Assembly (NCBI RefSeq): GCF_022347685.1 | Contig: NZ_JAKRGF010000005.1 | Location: 186,001-250,000, forward strand | Reading direction: 5' to 3' | From: Thalassobius sp. Cn5-15 | GTDB lineage: Bacteria; Pseudomonadota; Alphaproteobacteria; Rhodobacterales; Rhodobacteraceae | Length of the DNA: 64,000 bases | Shown here: in pieces, positions 36,168 to 45,495 of the stretch | Position numbering within the stretch: the first letter of the stretch is position 1 | How the letters are laid out: each line of letters starts with the position of its first letter | Notes under the pieces: generated by a model | Databases searched by the model: none | What the model was told of the DNA's origin: nothing | The model's input: only the letters and a program-made list of their open reading frames with translations | Made by a program: the position numbers and the translations under genes

Positions 36168-36592
36168 CCGATCACCCCCTTTTTCAGGATGATGTTGCCA
36201 TAAAACCGCCGCTCACCGGTTTGCACGACTGCATAGGCCTTGGCCGCGCGGTCATAGAAGGCGAAGCGTTCAAGGCTGTGGATTTCGGCGGGATGATCGG
36301 CGGTGGCATTGATGATGGTCTGGAAATCAGCGACGGCTGCAGGCAACTCATCAGGGTTGCCGACCACCTGCATGGTAAGCGCGGGATCAGGCACAAAGCT
36401 ATCGAGCGGCAGCAGCGTCAGAATAGCGCGCAGCATTTCGCTGGCGTCAGATCCATCGGCACGGATGCAGGTCGGTCCCAAACCGCTGGCGGGAAAGTTT
36501 GCGTCAGCGATAACAATCTCATCGCCGTGGCCCATGGCGCGCAACACATGAAGAAGGTCGGGGCTGAGGATCGGGTCGATGTTACGCAGCAT
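36164..36592 (-). CDS. fucU: L-fucose mutarotase (RbsD/FucU family)
   Basis: RbsD/FucU-family protein of 142 residues, which interconverts sugar anomers. The N-terminal LSPDLLHVLRAMGHGDEIVIADANFPA and the late FYDRAAKAYAVVQTGERRFYGN (read as two segments) with VGNP are FucU-like; FucU rather than RbsD because of the context and the typical length near 140. It would supply the anomer used by the aldose dehydrogenase. It overlaps the next gene by 4 nt. Confidence 0.85.
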   Translation of the reverse strand: MLRNIDPILSPDLLHVLRAMGHGDEIVIADANFPASGLGPTCIRADGSDASEMLRAILTLLPLDSFVPDPALTMQVVGNPDELPAAVADFQTIINATADHPAEIHSLERFAFYDRAAKAYAVVQTGERRFYGNIILKKGVIG

Positions 36593-37634
36593 CGTGCGCC
36601 TCCCCAGGCAGGGGGGCGTCGGGGCGGATCAGTCCTTCGCTGCGCAGGTCACGCCACAGGGCATCGGGGATTTTACGGTCCATCAGGGCGGCGTTTGCCT
36701 CTACTTCCTGTGCCGACACCGCACCGGGGATCACCGTTTTTACCGATGGATGGCCCAGTACAAATTGCAGTGCGGCTGCGATCAGCGGGGTGTCATGGGC
36801 CGCACATACAGCCTCGATCCGGCGCACGCGATCCATAATTTCAGGCGGGGCATCAGCGTAGTTGTATTTGGCGCCCTCAATAGCACCAGTGGCCAGAATG
36901 CCGGAATTGTAAGGGCCACCCAGAATGATCCCTACATCCCGCTTTTCACACAGCGGCAGGAAGCTATCGAGCGCCTCTTGTTCCAGTAGCGTATAGCGGC
37001 CGGCCAGCAGGAAGCCGTCGAAGTCGCCCATCGCCAGCAGTTTCTCACAGACCTGCCACTCATTCACACCGGCACCGATGGCGGCAATGTCGCCGTTGTC
37101 GCGCAATTCGGTCAGGGCGCGGTAGCCACCGCCGTCAAACAGCTCGCGTACTTTGGCATCTGATGCCTCTTGGCTGCCCTGACTGAACACGCAGACATCA
37201 TGCACCAAAAGAACGTCAATATTGTCCACGCCAAGCCGTTTCAGGCTGGCGTCATAGGATCGCATGACACCGTCATAGGTGTAATCAAAGACGATGCGTT
37301 TCTGTGGCACGTCGACAAAGGCTTCGGATGTGACCTCATGAGGTTCACAGTCCAGCAGCAATCGGCCGATTTTGGAGGACAGCTGGATATTGTCGCGGCC
37401 GAACCGCTGGATGCCCTTGCCAAACCGTTCTTCTGATCGCCCCAAACCATATTGCGGCGCGGTGTCAAAGAAGCGCACTCCACTATCATAAGCGGCCTGA
37501 AGCGCGGCCTGCGCATCCGCCTCTTCGACTTTGCGGTAAAGGTTGCCAAGAGGCGCGCCGCCAAATCCCAGCTGCGTCAGCGGGACAGGGCGCGAGGTGC
37601 GCTGGTTCAGGTGTCGCAGATTAGAAATGGTCAT
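36582..37634 (-). CDS. Aldo/keto reductase, probable L-fucose (D-threo-aldose) 1-dehydrogenase
   Basis: AKR of 350 residues. Catalytic Asp-Tyr region FFDTAPQYGLGRSE, Lys in QLSSKIGRLL, and the His in VDNIDVLLVHDV. D-threo-aldose 1-dehydrogenases of this family oxidise L-fucose to L-fucono-1,5-lactone with NAD(P). The gene opens the leftward catabolic operon after gntR, and its 3' end overlaps fucU by 11 nt. Substrate assignment is by family and operon context. Confidence 0.83.
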   Translation of the reverse strand: MTISNLRHLNQRTSRPVPLTQLGFGGAPLGNLYRKVEEADAQAALQAAYDSGVRFFDTAPQYGLGRSEERFGKGIQRFGRDNIQLSSKIGRLLLDCEPHEVTSEAFVDVPQKRIVFDYTYDGVMRSYDASLKRLGVDNIDVLLVHDVCVFSQGSQEASDAKVRELFDGGGYRALTELRDNGDIAAIGAGVNEWQVCEKLLAMGDFDGFLLAGRYTLLEQEALDSFLPLCEKRDVGIILGGPYNSGILATGAIEGAKYNYADAPPEIMDRVRRIEAVCAAHDTPLIAAALQFVLGHPSVKTVIPGAVSAQEVEANAALMDRKIPDALWRDLRSEGLIRPDAPLPGEAHDAA

Positions 37635-37650
37635 CGGTGCTCTCGTCGTG

Positions 37651-38364
37651 TCAGTTCTTGTTGAAAAGATCGGGTTTTGCAGCCTGCAAGGCTTCGATGC
37701 GGGGTAGCAGCTGGCCTAGGTGGCGGCGCATCTCTGTCTGTGCATCCTCCACGTTGCGGTTGCGGATCGCCTCGAAGATGCGGCGGTGTTCGTCTAGAGT
37801 TTCCGCAACGCGGCCCGGTGTCGGCAACAACAGTAAACGCGCGCGGGTGATTTGCAGCGATACGCTGTGCGCGATCGCAGGTAAGCGCTGAAAACCGGTC
37901 AGTTCCATCAGGATATGGTGGAATTCTTCATCCGCCTGATAGAAGCCGACAACATCATCGTCTTCGACCAGTAGCTCTTGCAGGCGCATGTTGCGGCTGA
38001 GCTTCTTGATCTGCTCATCGGTAATGTCGCGGGTGATCTTGGCCACAGTGGCCAATTCCAGCGCCTCTCGCAGGAAAACGCCTTCGCGAATCTCGTTCAT
38101 CGAAAAATGGGACACATGGGTGCCTGATTGCGGCACCACATCGACCAGTCCGTCCTGCGCCAATCGCGCAATCGCTTCGGTCACGGGCGCGCGTGATACG
38201 CCAAGGTGTTCGCAGATCGGCGCCTTGCGCAGGTTGGTGCCAGGCGGGAAGTCCAGCGCCAGAATAGCTTGCTTAATTGTCAGGTAGACCCGTTGGGCTA
38301 ATGACCCGTCGAGTGTGGAAATATCACCGAGAAGAGTCGCGTTAATATCGTTTGTGTCTGTCAT
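37651..38364 (-). CDS. GntR-family (FadR/FCD) transcriptional regulator
   Basis: Regulator of 237 residues: winged helix (about 15-85; LRKAPICEHLGVSRAPVTEA, then IARLAQDGLVDVVPQSGT) and a C-terminal all-helical FCD effector domain (about 95-230) with Asp/His metal-site residues (DEEFHHILMEL). It probably senses a sugar acid or a keto-deoxy acid and represses both the leftward operon and the rightward dehydratase-transporter operon. Two adjacent palindromes in the divergent promoter are candidate operators. Confidence 0.9.
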   Translation of the reverse strand: MTDTNDINATLLGDISTLDGSLAQRVYLTIKQAILALDFPPGTNLRKAPICEHLGVSRAPVTEAIARLAQDGLVDVVPQSGTHVSHFSMNEIREGVFLREALELATVAKITRDITDEQIKKLSRNMRLQELLVEDDDVVGFYQADEEFHHILMELTGFQRLPAIAHSVSLQITRARLLLLPTPGRVAETLDEHRRIFEAIRNRNVEDAQTEMRRHLGQLLPRIEALQAAKPDLFNKN

Positions 38365-38370
38365 AATTTG

Positions 38371-38381
38371 ATGATTATCAT
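38371..38381. promoter_or_regulatory. Palindrome 1 in the gntR-uxaA divergent promoter
   Basis: ATGAT-T-ATCAT, a perfect 5-1-5 dyad immediately before gntR. With the flanking bases it also resembles a degenerate FNR box (TTGAT-N4-ATCAT). Confidence 0.5.
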
Positions 38382-38395
38382 ACTAACATGTTAGT
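38382..38395. promoter_or_regulatory. Palindrome 2 overlapping the uxaA -35 region
   Basis: ACTAACATGTTAGT is a perfect 14-bp palindrome that directly adjoins palindrome 1. Its last T starts a TTGACA (38395-38400), followed after 17 nt by TTATGC. A repressor bound here would cover a sigma-70-like promoter for the rightward operon. Confidence 0.6.
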
Positions 38396-38449
38396 TGACA
38401 AGCGCTGCGACTCACGATTATGCAGAAAGCAACAAAGAGCGAGAAAAAG

Positions 38450-40003
38450 ATGCTGAAGCTGGATCAAGCCACCAAAAAGAAAGAAGTTGAGGGATCTTTC
38501 CTGCAACTTAATCCGCAGGACAATGTTGTGATTGCTCTCGCGGATTTACCTTCCGGCTTTGATCTGAGGCGTTTTGGCTGCGCCTTGAATGGGGTGGTGC
38601 CACGTGGGCACAAGATTGCCGTGACACCGATCAAATCGGGTGAAAACGTGGTGCGCTACGGGCAGATCATCGGTCAGGCGACCGCTGACATTGCGCCGGG
38701 TGACCATGTTCATACCGCAAATCTTGGCATGGGGCAGCATCAACAGGATTATGCGCATGCCAGCGCTGCAGTCCCGCTGGCGCCGATTGCGGACGGTCGT
38801 ACGTTCATGGGCTATCACCGTGCAGATGGGCGCGTTGGTACCCGCAACTATGTGGGGATCGTGACCACGGTGAACTGTTCCGGCTCCGTCGCGCGGTTCA
38901 TCGCGGAGGCGGCAGAGCGCAGCGGGATTTTGGCACAATTTCCTAATGTCGACGGTGTGGTGCCGATCGTGCATGGCACTGGCTGCGGCATGTCGTCAGT
39001 GAATGAAGGCTATGAGACGCTGTTCCGCACCCTTTCGGGGTATGCGCAGCATCCGAACTTTGGTGGCATCCTGTTGGTCGGTCTGGGCTGTGAGGTGATG
39101 CAGTTGCAGGATCTGGTCGGCGGTCAGCCGATCCGCCCTGATGGCGTGCTGCGCTACATGACCATCCAAAGCGAAGGCGGCACCCGCCGCACCGTGGAGC
39201 GCGGGCTAGAACAGTTGGAGGGCATCCTGAGCGCTGCCAATGCGGCCGAACGTGCACCGGCACCGGTGAGTGAAATCACTGTGGGCATGCAATGCGGCGG
39301 CTCTGACGGCTATTCTGGCATCACCGCCAATCCGGCGCTAGGCTATGCTTCGGACCTGTTGGTGCGACGCGGTGGAACAACGATCCTGTCGGAAACGTCT
39401 GAGATTTACGGCGCTGAACATCTGCTGACGCGGCGGGCCGAACAGGTGGATGTGGGCGAAGAACTGATCGCGCGGGTGCACTGGTGGGAAGATTACTGCG
39501 CCCGCAACGGCGGCGAGATGGACAACAACCCCAGTCCCGGCAACAAGCGCGGCGGGTTGACCACCATTCTTGAAAAATCACTGGGCGCCGTGGCCAAGGG
39601 CGGCACTGCCCCGCTGACTGGTGTCTATAAATTCGGCGAACGGATCGACCGCAAGGGCTTTGTCTTTATGGACAGTCCGGGTTTTGATCCCTGTTCGGTG
39701 ACGGGGCAGGTTGCCTCTGGCGCCAATCTGATCGTGTTTACAACTGGCCGCGGCTCTGTCTCGGGGTATCAGCCGACGCCCTGTATCAAGGTTGCGACCA
39801 ATTCGGAAATGTATGCCCGCCTGTCGGAGGACATGGACCTCAATTGCGGCGATATCGTCAGTGACGGCGTTAGTATTGAGGACAAGGGCGAGGAACTGCT
39901 GGAATTGATGATCCGCGTGGCCTCTGGCGAGCGGACCAAAAGTGAGGAGTTGGGATTTGGTGGGGTGGAGTTTGTGCCCTGGCAAATCGGCGCTGTGATG
40001 TAG
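38450..40003 (+). CDS. UxaA-family sugar-acid dehydratase (probable L-fuconate dehydratase)
   Basis: Full-length UxaA-family dehydratase of 517 residues: an N-terminal SAF domain (about 20-90; ALADLPSGFDLRRFG, VPRGHKIAV), and the large UxaA core (about 105-517; RVGTRNYVGIVTTVNCSGSV, VVPIVHGTGCGMS, ITVGMQCGGSDGYSGITANP, GFVFMDSPGFDP), with conserved Cys for an Fe or Fe-S centre. Altronate and galactarate are usual substrates, but the gene lies beside a fucose-type pathway with no other dehydratase, so L-fuconate is the better guess. I chose the ATG at 38450; an upstream ATG at 38420 lies in the -10 region. Confidence 0.85.
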   Translation: MLKLDQATKKKEVEGSFLQLNPQDNVVIALADLPSGFDLRRFGCALNGVVPRGHKIAVTPIKSGENVVRYGQIIGQATADIAPGDHVHTANLGMGQHQQDYAHASAAVPLAPIADGRTFMGYHRADGRVGTRNYVGIVTTVNCSGSVARFIAEAAERSGILAQFPNVDGVVPIVHGTGCGMSSVNEGYETLFRTLSGYAQHPNFGGILLVGLGCEVMQLQDLVGGQPIRPDGVLRYMTIQSEGGTRRTVERGLEQLEGILSAANAAERAPAPVSEITVGMQCGGSDGYSGITANPALGYASDLLVRRGGTTILSETSEIYGAEHLLTRRAEQVDVGEELIARVHWWEDYCARNGGEMDNNPSPGNKRGGLTTILEKSLGAVAKGGTAPLTGVYKFGERIDRKGFVFMDSPGFDPCSVTGQVASGANLIVFTTGRGSVSGYQPTPCIKVATNSEMYARLSEDMDLNCGDIVSDGVSIEDKGEELLELMIRVASGERTKSEELGFGGVEFVPWQIGAVM

Positions 40004-40048
40004 CGCCTGGCAAAGACAAACGACGATTAGAGATAGAAGGGAGGAGAT

Positions 40049-41575
40049 ATGTCTAAGCTGGTCGAAATGACGGGGATTGAGAAGTATTTCCCCGGCGTGC
40101 ATGCCCTCAAGAGTGTGCAGTTCGATATTGCCCCCGGCGAAGTGCATGCTTTGATGGGGGAAAATGGCGCGGACAAGTCGACGCTGATGAAAATCCTTTC
40201 GGGGATCTATCAGCGCGACGGCGGCACGCTGGTCATTGGCGGGCAGGAGGTGAACCCAACCTCTCCAGGGGAGGCGCAGGAATTGGGCATCGGGATCATC
40301 CATCAGGAGTTGAGCCTGATGAACGATCTTACCGTCGCGCAGAACATATTCATCGGCCGCGAACCGCGCAAAAGTTTCGGTCGTCTGGATGAGGTGGCGC
40401 TGAACACTCGCACGGCAGAGATTTTTGCTTCCATGAACCTGGATCTGGACCCGAAGGTTCTGGTTGGATCGTTGACCATCGCGAAACAGCAGATGGTAGA
40501 GATCGCCAAGGCACTGTCGTTCCGGTCCAATGTGTTGGTCATGGATGAGCCGACCGCGGCGTTGAATGACGCCGAAATTGCCGAGTTGTTTGCGATCATC
40601 CGTCGCTTGAAATCCGAAGGCGTGGGGATTGTCTATATCAGCCACAAGATGGATGAGCTGAAGCAGATCGCTGACCGCGTTACCGTCATGCGGGACGGCG
40701 AATATGTCGGTACCGTTGGCGCGGCGCAGACGCCGATCAGTCGGATCATCGCTATGATGGTCGGGCGCGAGGTCAACGAGGAACCGCTGGTGGTGCCGGA
40801 TCTGGGCGACGCAGAGGTGTCGTTGCGGGTCAATGGTCTCAGCCGCGGCAAAGAGATCAGGGACGTCAGCTTCTCCGTGCAGCGGGGCGAGATTTTGGGC
40901 TTTGCCGGCTTGATGGGCGCGGGACGCACAGAGGTGGCGCGCGCTATCTTCGGTGCAGATCGCCGCGATGCGGGCACAATTGATGTGCACGGTGTGGAGG
41001 TTGATATCCAATCCCCAAGTGATGCGGTGGCTGCTGGCATCGGCTATCTGTCAGAGGATCGCAAGCACTTCGGCCTCGCCACCGGCATGAATGTACGCGA
41101 CAATATCGCGCTCTCGTCGTTGGATTTGTTTTCATCGCGCCAAGGCGTGCTGAATGAGGACAAGATGGCCGCGACCGCGCAGGACTTTATCCGACAGCTG
41201 GGCATTCGCACACCGTCAGACAGTCAGGAAGTGCGGCTGCTCTCTGGCGGAAACCAGCAAAAGGTCGTCATCGCCAAATGGCTGCTGCGCGATTGTGATA
41301 TCTTGATCTTTGATGAACCCACACGCGGCATTGATGTGGGCGCGAAGTCTGAGATTTACAAACTCCTGGAAGAGTTGGCAGCAGACGGCAAGACGATCAT
41401 CGTGATCTCGTCCGAACTGCCCGAAATTATGCGCCTGAGCCACCGCATCGCGGTGATGTGCGAAGGCCGGCTGACGGGCATCCTGCCCGGCGGCAAAGAA
41501 ACCACTCAAGAAGACATCATGCAGTTGGCCACCCAAAGAGAGCCGGCCATGCGTGTCGCGGAGACAGCCCAATGA
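40049..41575 (+). CDS. Sugar ABC transporter ATPase (RbsA-like) with altered Walker A
   Basis: Duplicated ATPase of 508 residues of the ribose/fucose-type importer, two nucleotide-binding domains in one chain. The N-terminal Walker A reads GENGADKST, with Asp42 where the family has Gly (GENGAGKST); codon GAC at 40172-40174 differs from GGC by one base. Walker B is [11 protein letters not shown]. The C-terminal half has a degenerate Walker A (GLMGAGRTE) and [13 protein letters not shown], as is normal. Since the N-terminal site is the catalytic one in this family, the change could impair transport. The gene runs into the permease gene by 4 nt. Confidence 0.93.
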   Translation: MSKLVEMTGIEKYFPGVHALKSVQFDIAPGEVHALMGENGADKSTLMKILSGIYQRDGGTLVIGGQEVNPTSPGEAQELGIGIIHQELSLMNDLTVAQNIFIGREPRKSFGRLDEVALNTRTAEIFASMNLDLDPKVLVGSLTIAKQQMVEIAKALSFRSNVLVMDEPTAALNDAEIAELFAIIRRLKSEGVGIVYISHKMDELKQIADRVTVMRDGEYVGTVGAAQTPISRIIAMMVGREVNEEPLVVPDLGDAEVSLRVNGLSRGKEIRDVSFSVQRGEILGFAGLMGAGRTEVARAIFGADRRDAGTIDVHGVEVDIQSPSDAVAAGIGYLSEDRKHFGLATGMNVRDNIALSSLDLFSSRQGVLNEDKMAATAQDFIRQLGIRTPSDSQEVRLLSGGNQQKVVIAKWLLRDCDILIFDEPTRGIDVGAKSEIYKLLEELAADGKTIIVISSELPEIMRLSHRIAVMCEGRLTGILPGGKETTQEDIMQLATQREPAMRVAETAQ

Positions 41576-42609
41576 GCACCGTACCTGATGTGAAAGACGT
41601 TAAATCGAAGGACGCTGGCGTGACAGAGAAATCCCCACTGACCAACCTGGGCGACAGCGGCGCGTATCAGAAGCTGTTGGCATTCGCCAGTTTGATCGCG
41701 CTGTTGATCGGCTTTTCGATTGCCTCGCCGAACTTCATGCAGACATCGAATATGATCGCTATCCTGCAGGCCACATCTGTTAACGGTGTGCTGGCGGTTG
41801 CGGCAACTTTGGTGATCATCACTGGCGGCATTGATTTGTCGGTTGGCACGCTGATGACCTTTTGCGCGGTGATTGCCGGTGTTGTGCTGACCTACATGGG
41901 TATGCCCCTGTTGCTGGGGGTTGCGGCGGCGATTGGGGCGGGCGCGCTTTGCGGGCTGGTTTCGGGCACTTTCGTGGCCAAGATGAAGATCCCGCCATTT
42001 ATTGCCACACTCGGTATGATGCTGATCCTGAAAGGCCTGTCGCTGGTCATCTCCGGCACGCGCCCGATCTATTTCAACGACACGCCCGGTTTCGACCAGA
42101 TCTCGCGCGGGTCGCTGATTGGCAAGGTGATCCCGTCGCTGCCGATCCCCAATGGCGTGCTGATCCTGTTCATCGTGGCCATTGCCGCAGCCTATATCCT
42201 GAGCCGTACCGTTCTGGGCCGCTACACCTTTGCACTGGGCTCTAACGAAGAAGCGGTCCGCCTGTCCGGGGTCAACACCGACGCGTGGAAGATGCGTATC
42301 TATGCGCTGGCCGGTGGCATCTGTGGTATCGGCGGCATTTTGATCGCCTCGCGTCTGAACTCGGCGCAGCCTGCACTGGGCCTGGGCTATGAGCTGGAGG
42401 CAATCGCCGCAGTGGTTATCGGCGGCACCTCGCTCTCGGGCGGTCGCGGTACGATCCTTGGCACCATCATTGGCGCCTTGATTATGGCTGTGTTGACCAA
42501 CGGGCTGCGCGTTTTGTCGGTGGCGCAGGAATGGCAGACTGTGGTGACCGGCGCGATCATCATTCTGGCCGTCTACGCTGACATGGTGCGGCGCAAGAAA
42601 TCGGGGTGA
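41572..42609 (+). CDS. Sugar ABC transporter permease (RbsC-like)
   Basis: Inner-membrane permease of 345 residues, with about nine or ten transmembrane segments ([55 protein letters not shown]) and the family signature [11 protein letters not shown] and the late [20 protein letters not shown] coupling loop. It starts within the stop of the ATPase gene. With the ATPase and the binding protein it imports a sugar, probably L-fucose or a related 6-deoxy or C5/C6 aldose. Confidence 0.92.
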   Translation: MSTVPDVKDVKSKDAGVTEKSPLTNLGDSGAYQKLLAFASLIALLIGFSIASPNFMQTSNMIAILQATSVNGVLAVAATLVIITGGIDLSVGTLMTFCAVIAGVVLTYMGMPLLLGVAAAIGAGALCGLVSGTFVAKMKIPPFIATLGMMLILKGLSLVISGTRPIYFNDTPGFDQISRGSLIGKVIPSLPIPNGVLILFIVAIAAAYILSRTVLGRYTFALGSNEEAVRLSGVNTDAWKMRIYALAGGICGIGGILIASRLNSAQPALGLGYELEAIAAVVIGGTSLSGGRGTILGTIIGALIMAVLTNGLRVLSVAQEWQTVVTGAIIILAVYADMVRRKKSG

Positions 42610-42731
42610 AGCCCGAGGTGGCCCACTGAGCCCAGTTGCGGCCAATTGAACAAGGGCAGGCGCGTCCGTCGCGCCGCCATACAAACGACCAAGATCTAAC
42701 CAACGACAAAGACATCAATAGGAGGAGTAAC

Positions 42732-43679
42732 ATGTTTACACGTCGTTTTATTCTGGGGGCGCTGAGTGCTGCCGCCCTTTCTGTCCCGGCCTCTGTGGCG
42801 ACTGCGGCGGATGAGCTTTATATCCCGCTGGTTTCCAAAGGATTCCAGCACCAGTTCTGGCAGGCGGTGAAATCTGGCGCTGAACAGGCGGCAGAGGAAT
42901 ATGGTGTCCGCATCACCTTTGAGGGGCCGGATAACGAAACCATGGTGGATCGCCAGATCGATATGCTGGCTGCTGCTCTTGCTAACAAACCGGCAGCCAT
43001 CGGGTTTGCCGCGCTGGACAGTCAGGCGGCCATTCCGCTGCTGCGTCAGGCCAATGAGGCAGGCATTCCTGTGATCGCCTTTGACAGCGGCGTCGACAGT
43101 GACATCCCGCTGGCGACTGCCACCACCGATAATGCGCTGGCCGCAGGCATGGCGGCTGACAAAATGGCCGAGCTGATCGGTGGCAAAGGTAAGGTTGCGG
43201 TTGTGGCCCACGACCAGACCAGCCGCACCGGCATCGACCGTCGTGATGGTTTCGTGAGCCGCATCGAAGCGAACTATCCCGGCATTGAAGTGGTGACCGT
43301 GCAATACGGTCAGGGCGATCACCTGAAATCCACTGAGGTTACCAAGGCGATCCTGACGGCAAACCCTGACCTGAATGGCATCTTCGGCACCAACGAAGGG
43401 TCTGCCATCGGTGTGGTCAACGGTGTGCAGGAACTGGGCGCCGAAGGTCTGGTGATCATCGGTTACGACAGCGGCAAGGCGCAACAGGATGCGATCCGCA
43501 GTGGCCTGATGGCAGGTGCGATCACTCAAAACCCTGTCGGCATCGGTTATGAAACCGTGAAGGCGGCTGTGATGGCGCAGAAGGGTGAGGCGGTACCAGC
43601 CTTGATCGACACTGGCTTCTACTACTATGACGCCAGCAACATCGACGACCCCAAAGTTGCGGCCGTCCTTTACGACTAA
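42732..43679 (+). CDS. Periplasmic sugar-binding protein (RbsB-like)
   Basis: Substrate-binding protein of 315 residues: signal peptide (LGALSAAALSVPASVATAAD), then a peripla_BP_4-type fold. Family motifs include PLVSKGFQHQFWQAVKSGAE near the start of the mature protein, IPVIAFDSGVDSD and IIGYDSGKAQQDAIRSG. GGAGGAG precedes the ATG, and a terminator follows. It delivers the sugar to the RbsAC-like complex encoded upstream, the last gene of the operon. Ligand inferred from the adjacent catabolic genes. Confidence 0.93.
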   Translation: MFTRRFILGALSAAALSVPASVATAADELYIPLVSKGFQHQFWQAVKSGAEQAAEEYGVRITFEGPDNETMVDRQIDMLAAALANKPAAIGFAALDSQAAIPLLRQANEAGIPVIAFDSGVDSDIPLATATTDNALAAGMAADKMAELIGGKGKVAVVAHDQTSRTGIDRRDGFVSRIEANYPGIEVVTVQYGQGDHLKSTEVTKAILTANPDLNGIFGTNEGSAIGVVNGVQELGAEGLVIIGYDSGKAQQDAIRSGLMAGAITQNPVGIGYETVKAAVMAQKGEAVPALIDTGFYYYDASNIDDPKVAAVLYD

Positions 43680-43698
43680 GCCTCCCTAAGGCAGAACT

Positions 43699-43725
43699 GG
43701 CCCGCCATCTGGCGGGCCTTTTTTT
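43699..43725 (+). terminator. Intrinsic terminator after the sugar transporter operon
   Basis: GGCCCGCCA and TGGCGGGCC pair with a 2-nt loop (more likely a 4-nt loop if the last pair opens) and are followed by TTTTTTT. Confidence 0.88.
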
Positions 43726-44077
43726 GTTTCGAGACTTATTTTTATCGCCCGGCGCGTTGATATTTTGAATACGAAGAAATTTTACATATGAAGTATCATC
43801 GGCCCATGCGGGGCAGATGATACGTGCTGCGACTTTGGCCAAAGAGGGCTTTGGGTGTGTCAGCCGCTGCGGTCTCACGACAGTGGGTCACCTATTCTTG
43901 ACAGAATTAATGGGTTAATGCTACTCGTCAGACAGCCGCCTGGGGGACAGAGCGTTCGATACGCATTTCGCTTTTGCGACAGGTAAGCCAACACATCATC
44001 CGCAGGATCTTTTTGTCGCGCGCCGTATGCCGGTGCGCGGGACAGTCTGCGTGGTTTACCAGCAGTGGGGATTCATC
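43726..44077. promoter_or_regulatory. Upstream region of the exbB-exbD-exbD-tonB operon
   Basis: An AT-richer 350-bp region without a gene. TTGACA (43898-43903) and the dyad ATTAA-TGGG-TTAAT (43906-43919) lie here and could be promoter and operator parts, but no -10 or iron-regulator box is clear. Confidence 0.35.
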
Positions 44078-45109
44078 ATGTCTGATATCACCTTCGTTCG
44101 CTCCAGTATTGGATCTTTGGCCCTGACAGCATTGCTTGTGACGCCCTCGCTTGGCTTTGGGCAAGAGGCGGCAACAACCGTAGCCCCTGATGCGACGGCG
44201 GCGCCAATGGTGGCAGATCAGTCTGCCGCGCCCGCCATTCCGATGATGGTCGCACCCGAGATCGCCGCGCCCGCGCTGGATGCCCCCACAAGCGCTGACG
44301 CAGCTGCCGTGACCCGCATAGACAACACACCAAATACCGTGACAGCCGCGCCGACGACAGCCGCAGAAATCGCCGTGTCTGACGTTGACGCTGACGGTGC
44401 GGACGTCGCGCCCAAGGTGCCGATGGATGCGATGAATTCAGCGTTGAAATTCCTTAACGATGGTGGCCCCTCGATTTGGGCCATTGCGGCTCTGTCGGTG
44501 CTGACATTGGCGTTGATCTTGTGGAAGATCTGGCGGTTCGTCCTGCTGGGCGCATGGTCTAAAGGGCGCGCCTACAAGGCGGTTGCCGCCTTTGAAGCAG
44601 GCGATGCAACTGCCGCTCAGGCGATTGTGGATGGGCGCGTCGGCCTGCGCTCGCGCGTTGTGGCGGCTGCGATCGCGGCGCGCCTGAATCGCACAGATGA
44701 GGCCGCCCGTGAAGAAACCGGCCGCATCGCCAAACAGCGTCTGGCCGAAGCCAGCACTGGCCTGCGCGCGCTGGAACTGATCGCAACCATCGCGCCGCTC
44801 CTCGGTCTGCTGGGAACGGTTCTGGGTATGATCGCCGCATTTCAGGCGCTGCAGGACAGTGGCAGCCGCGCCGATCCTTCGATGCTGGCCGGTGGTATCT
44901 GGGAGGCGCTTTTGACCACTGCCGCAGGTATGGCGGTGGCGATCCCTGCCTCTGCAGCGTTGACATGGTTTGAGGCGGTGGTTGACCGCCTGCGCCGCGA
45001 CAGCGAAGACATGTGCGCTCGTGTATTCGTGGTGCCGATGGCAAATGCATCCGAAGCTGCGGCTCTTCAGATCAACGCCGCCCCAATCAAGAGCCTTGCA
45101 GCGGAGTAA
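44078..45109 (+). CDS. exbB: ExbB/TolQ-like proton-channel protein with periplasmic extension
   Basis: MotA/TolQ/ExbB-family protein of 343 residues. A signal peptide-like segment (LALTALLVTPSLGFGQ) precedes an Ala/Pro/Thr-rich region of roughly 100 residues predicted to lie in the periplasm. The canonical three-helix core starts near residue 130 (WAIAALSVLTLALILWKI) and includes ELIATIAPLLGLLGTVLGMI and LLTTAAGMAVAIPASAALTW. The long N-terminal extension is longer than in E. coli ExbB but seen in alphaproteobacterial homologues. Start ATG at 44078. It energises TonB-dependent uptake. Confidence 0.9.
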   Translation: MSDITFVRSSIGSLALTALLVTPSLGFGQEAATTVAPDATAAPMVADQSAAPAIPMMVAPEIAAPALDAPTSADAAAVTRIDNTPNTVTAAPTTAAEIAVSDVDADGADVAPKVPMDAMNSALKFLNDGGPSIWAIAALSVLTLALILWKIWRFVLLGAWSKGRAYKAVAAFEAGDATAAQAIVDGRVGLRSRVVAAAIAARLNRTDEAAREETGRIAKQRLAEASTGLRALELIATIAPLLGLLGTVLGMIAAFQALQDSGSRADPSMLAGGIWEALLTTAAGMAVAIPASAALTWFEAVVDRLRRDSEDMCARVFVVPMANASEAAALQINAAPIKSLAAE

Positions 45110-45113
45110 GAGC

Positions 45114-45491
45114 ATGGATCTGGGGCTGAGGTCAAAACCAAGGCGCAAGCCATCGCTGACGCCGATGATCGACGTGGTTTTCCTGTTGCTGGTGTTCTTC
45201 ATGCTGGCGTCGCGCTTTGGTATGCCACAAGTGATCGAAATGCCGATGGCCTCTGGTGGTGGAGTGCCGTCTGGCGCACCTAAACTGGTAGATATCCTGC
45301 CCCAAGGCGTGCGCCTTAACGGGATTGATATGCCGTTGGAAACCGTGGTGCGGGATCTGCAGGTGCTGGTGGAAACGCCGCAGGATGTCATCGTGCTGCG
45401 CAGTCAGGAAGAGGCATCAGTACAGCAGGTGGTGCGGATTTCTGACGCACTGAAAGCCGCCGGGTTCACCGCGCTGGTTCTGGTGGAGTGA
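45114..45491 (+). CDS. exbD: ExbD-family protein, first copy
   Basis: Biopolymer-transport protein of 125 residues: a cytoplasmic basic N-terminus (RSKPRRKPSLTP), one transmembrane helix bearing the critical Asp (MIDVVFLLLVFFMLASRF), and a periplasmic alpha-beta domain. Its ATG lies 4 nt after the exbB stop. Together with ExbB it forms the proton channel. Membrane orientation N-in/C-out. Confidence 0.92.
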   Translation: MDLGLRSKPRRKPSLTPMIDVVFLLLVFFMLASRFGMPQVIEMPMASGGGVPSGAPKLVDILPQGVRLNGIDMPLETVVRDLQVLVETPQDVIVLRSQEEASVQQVVRISDALKAAGFTALVLVE

Positions 45492-45495
45492 GACG

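Noticed and set aside
39578-41011. Long minus-strand frame of 477 codons across the dehydratase and sugar ATPase genes
   Set aside because: It spans the boundary of two genes with clear motifs on the other strand; its translation has no domain.
41458-41571. Upstream in-frame extension of the sugar permease
   Set aside because: It lies within the ATPase gene; the ATG at 41572 with an overlapping stop gives the family start.
41506-42684. Minus-strand frame of 392 codons opposite the sugar permease
   Set aside because: His/Gln/Arg-rich antisense of a membrane protein; typical GC-rich shadow.
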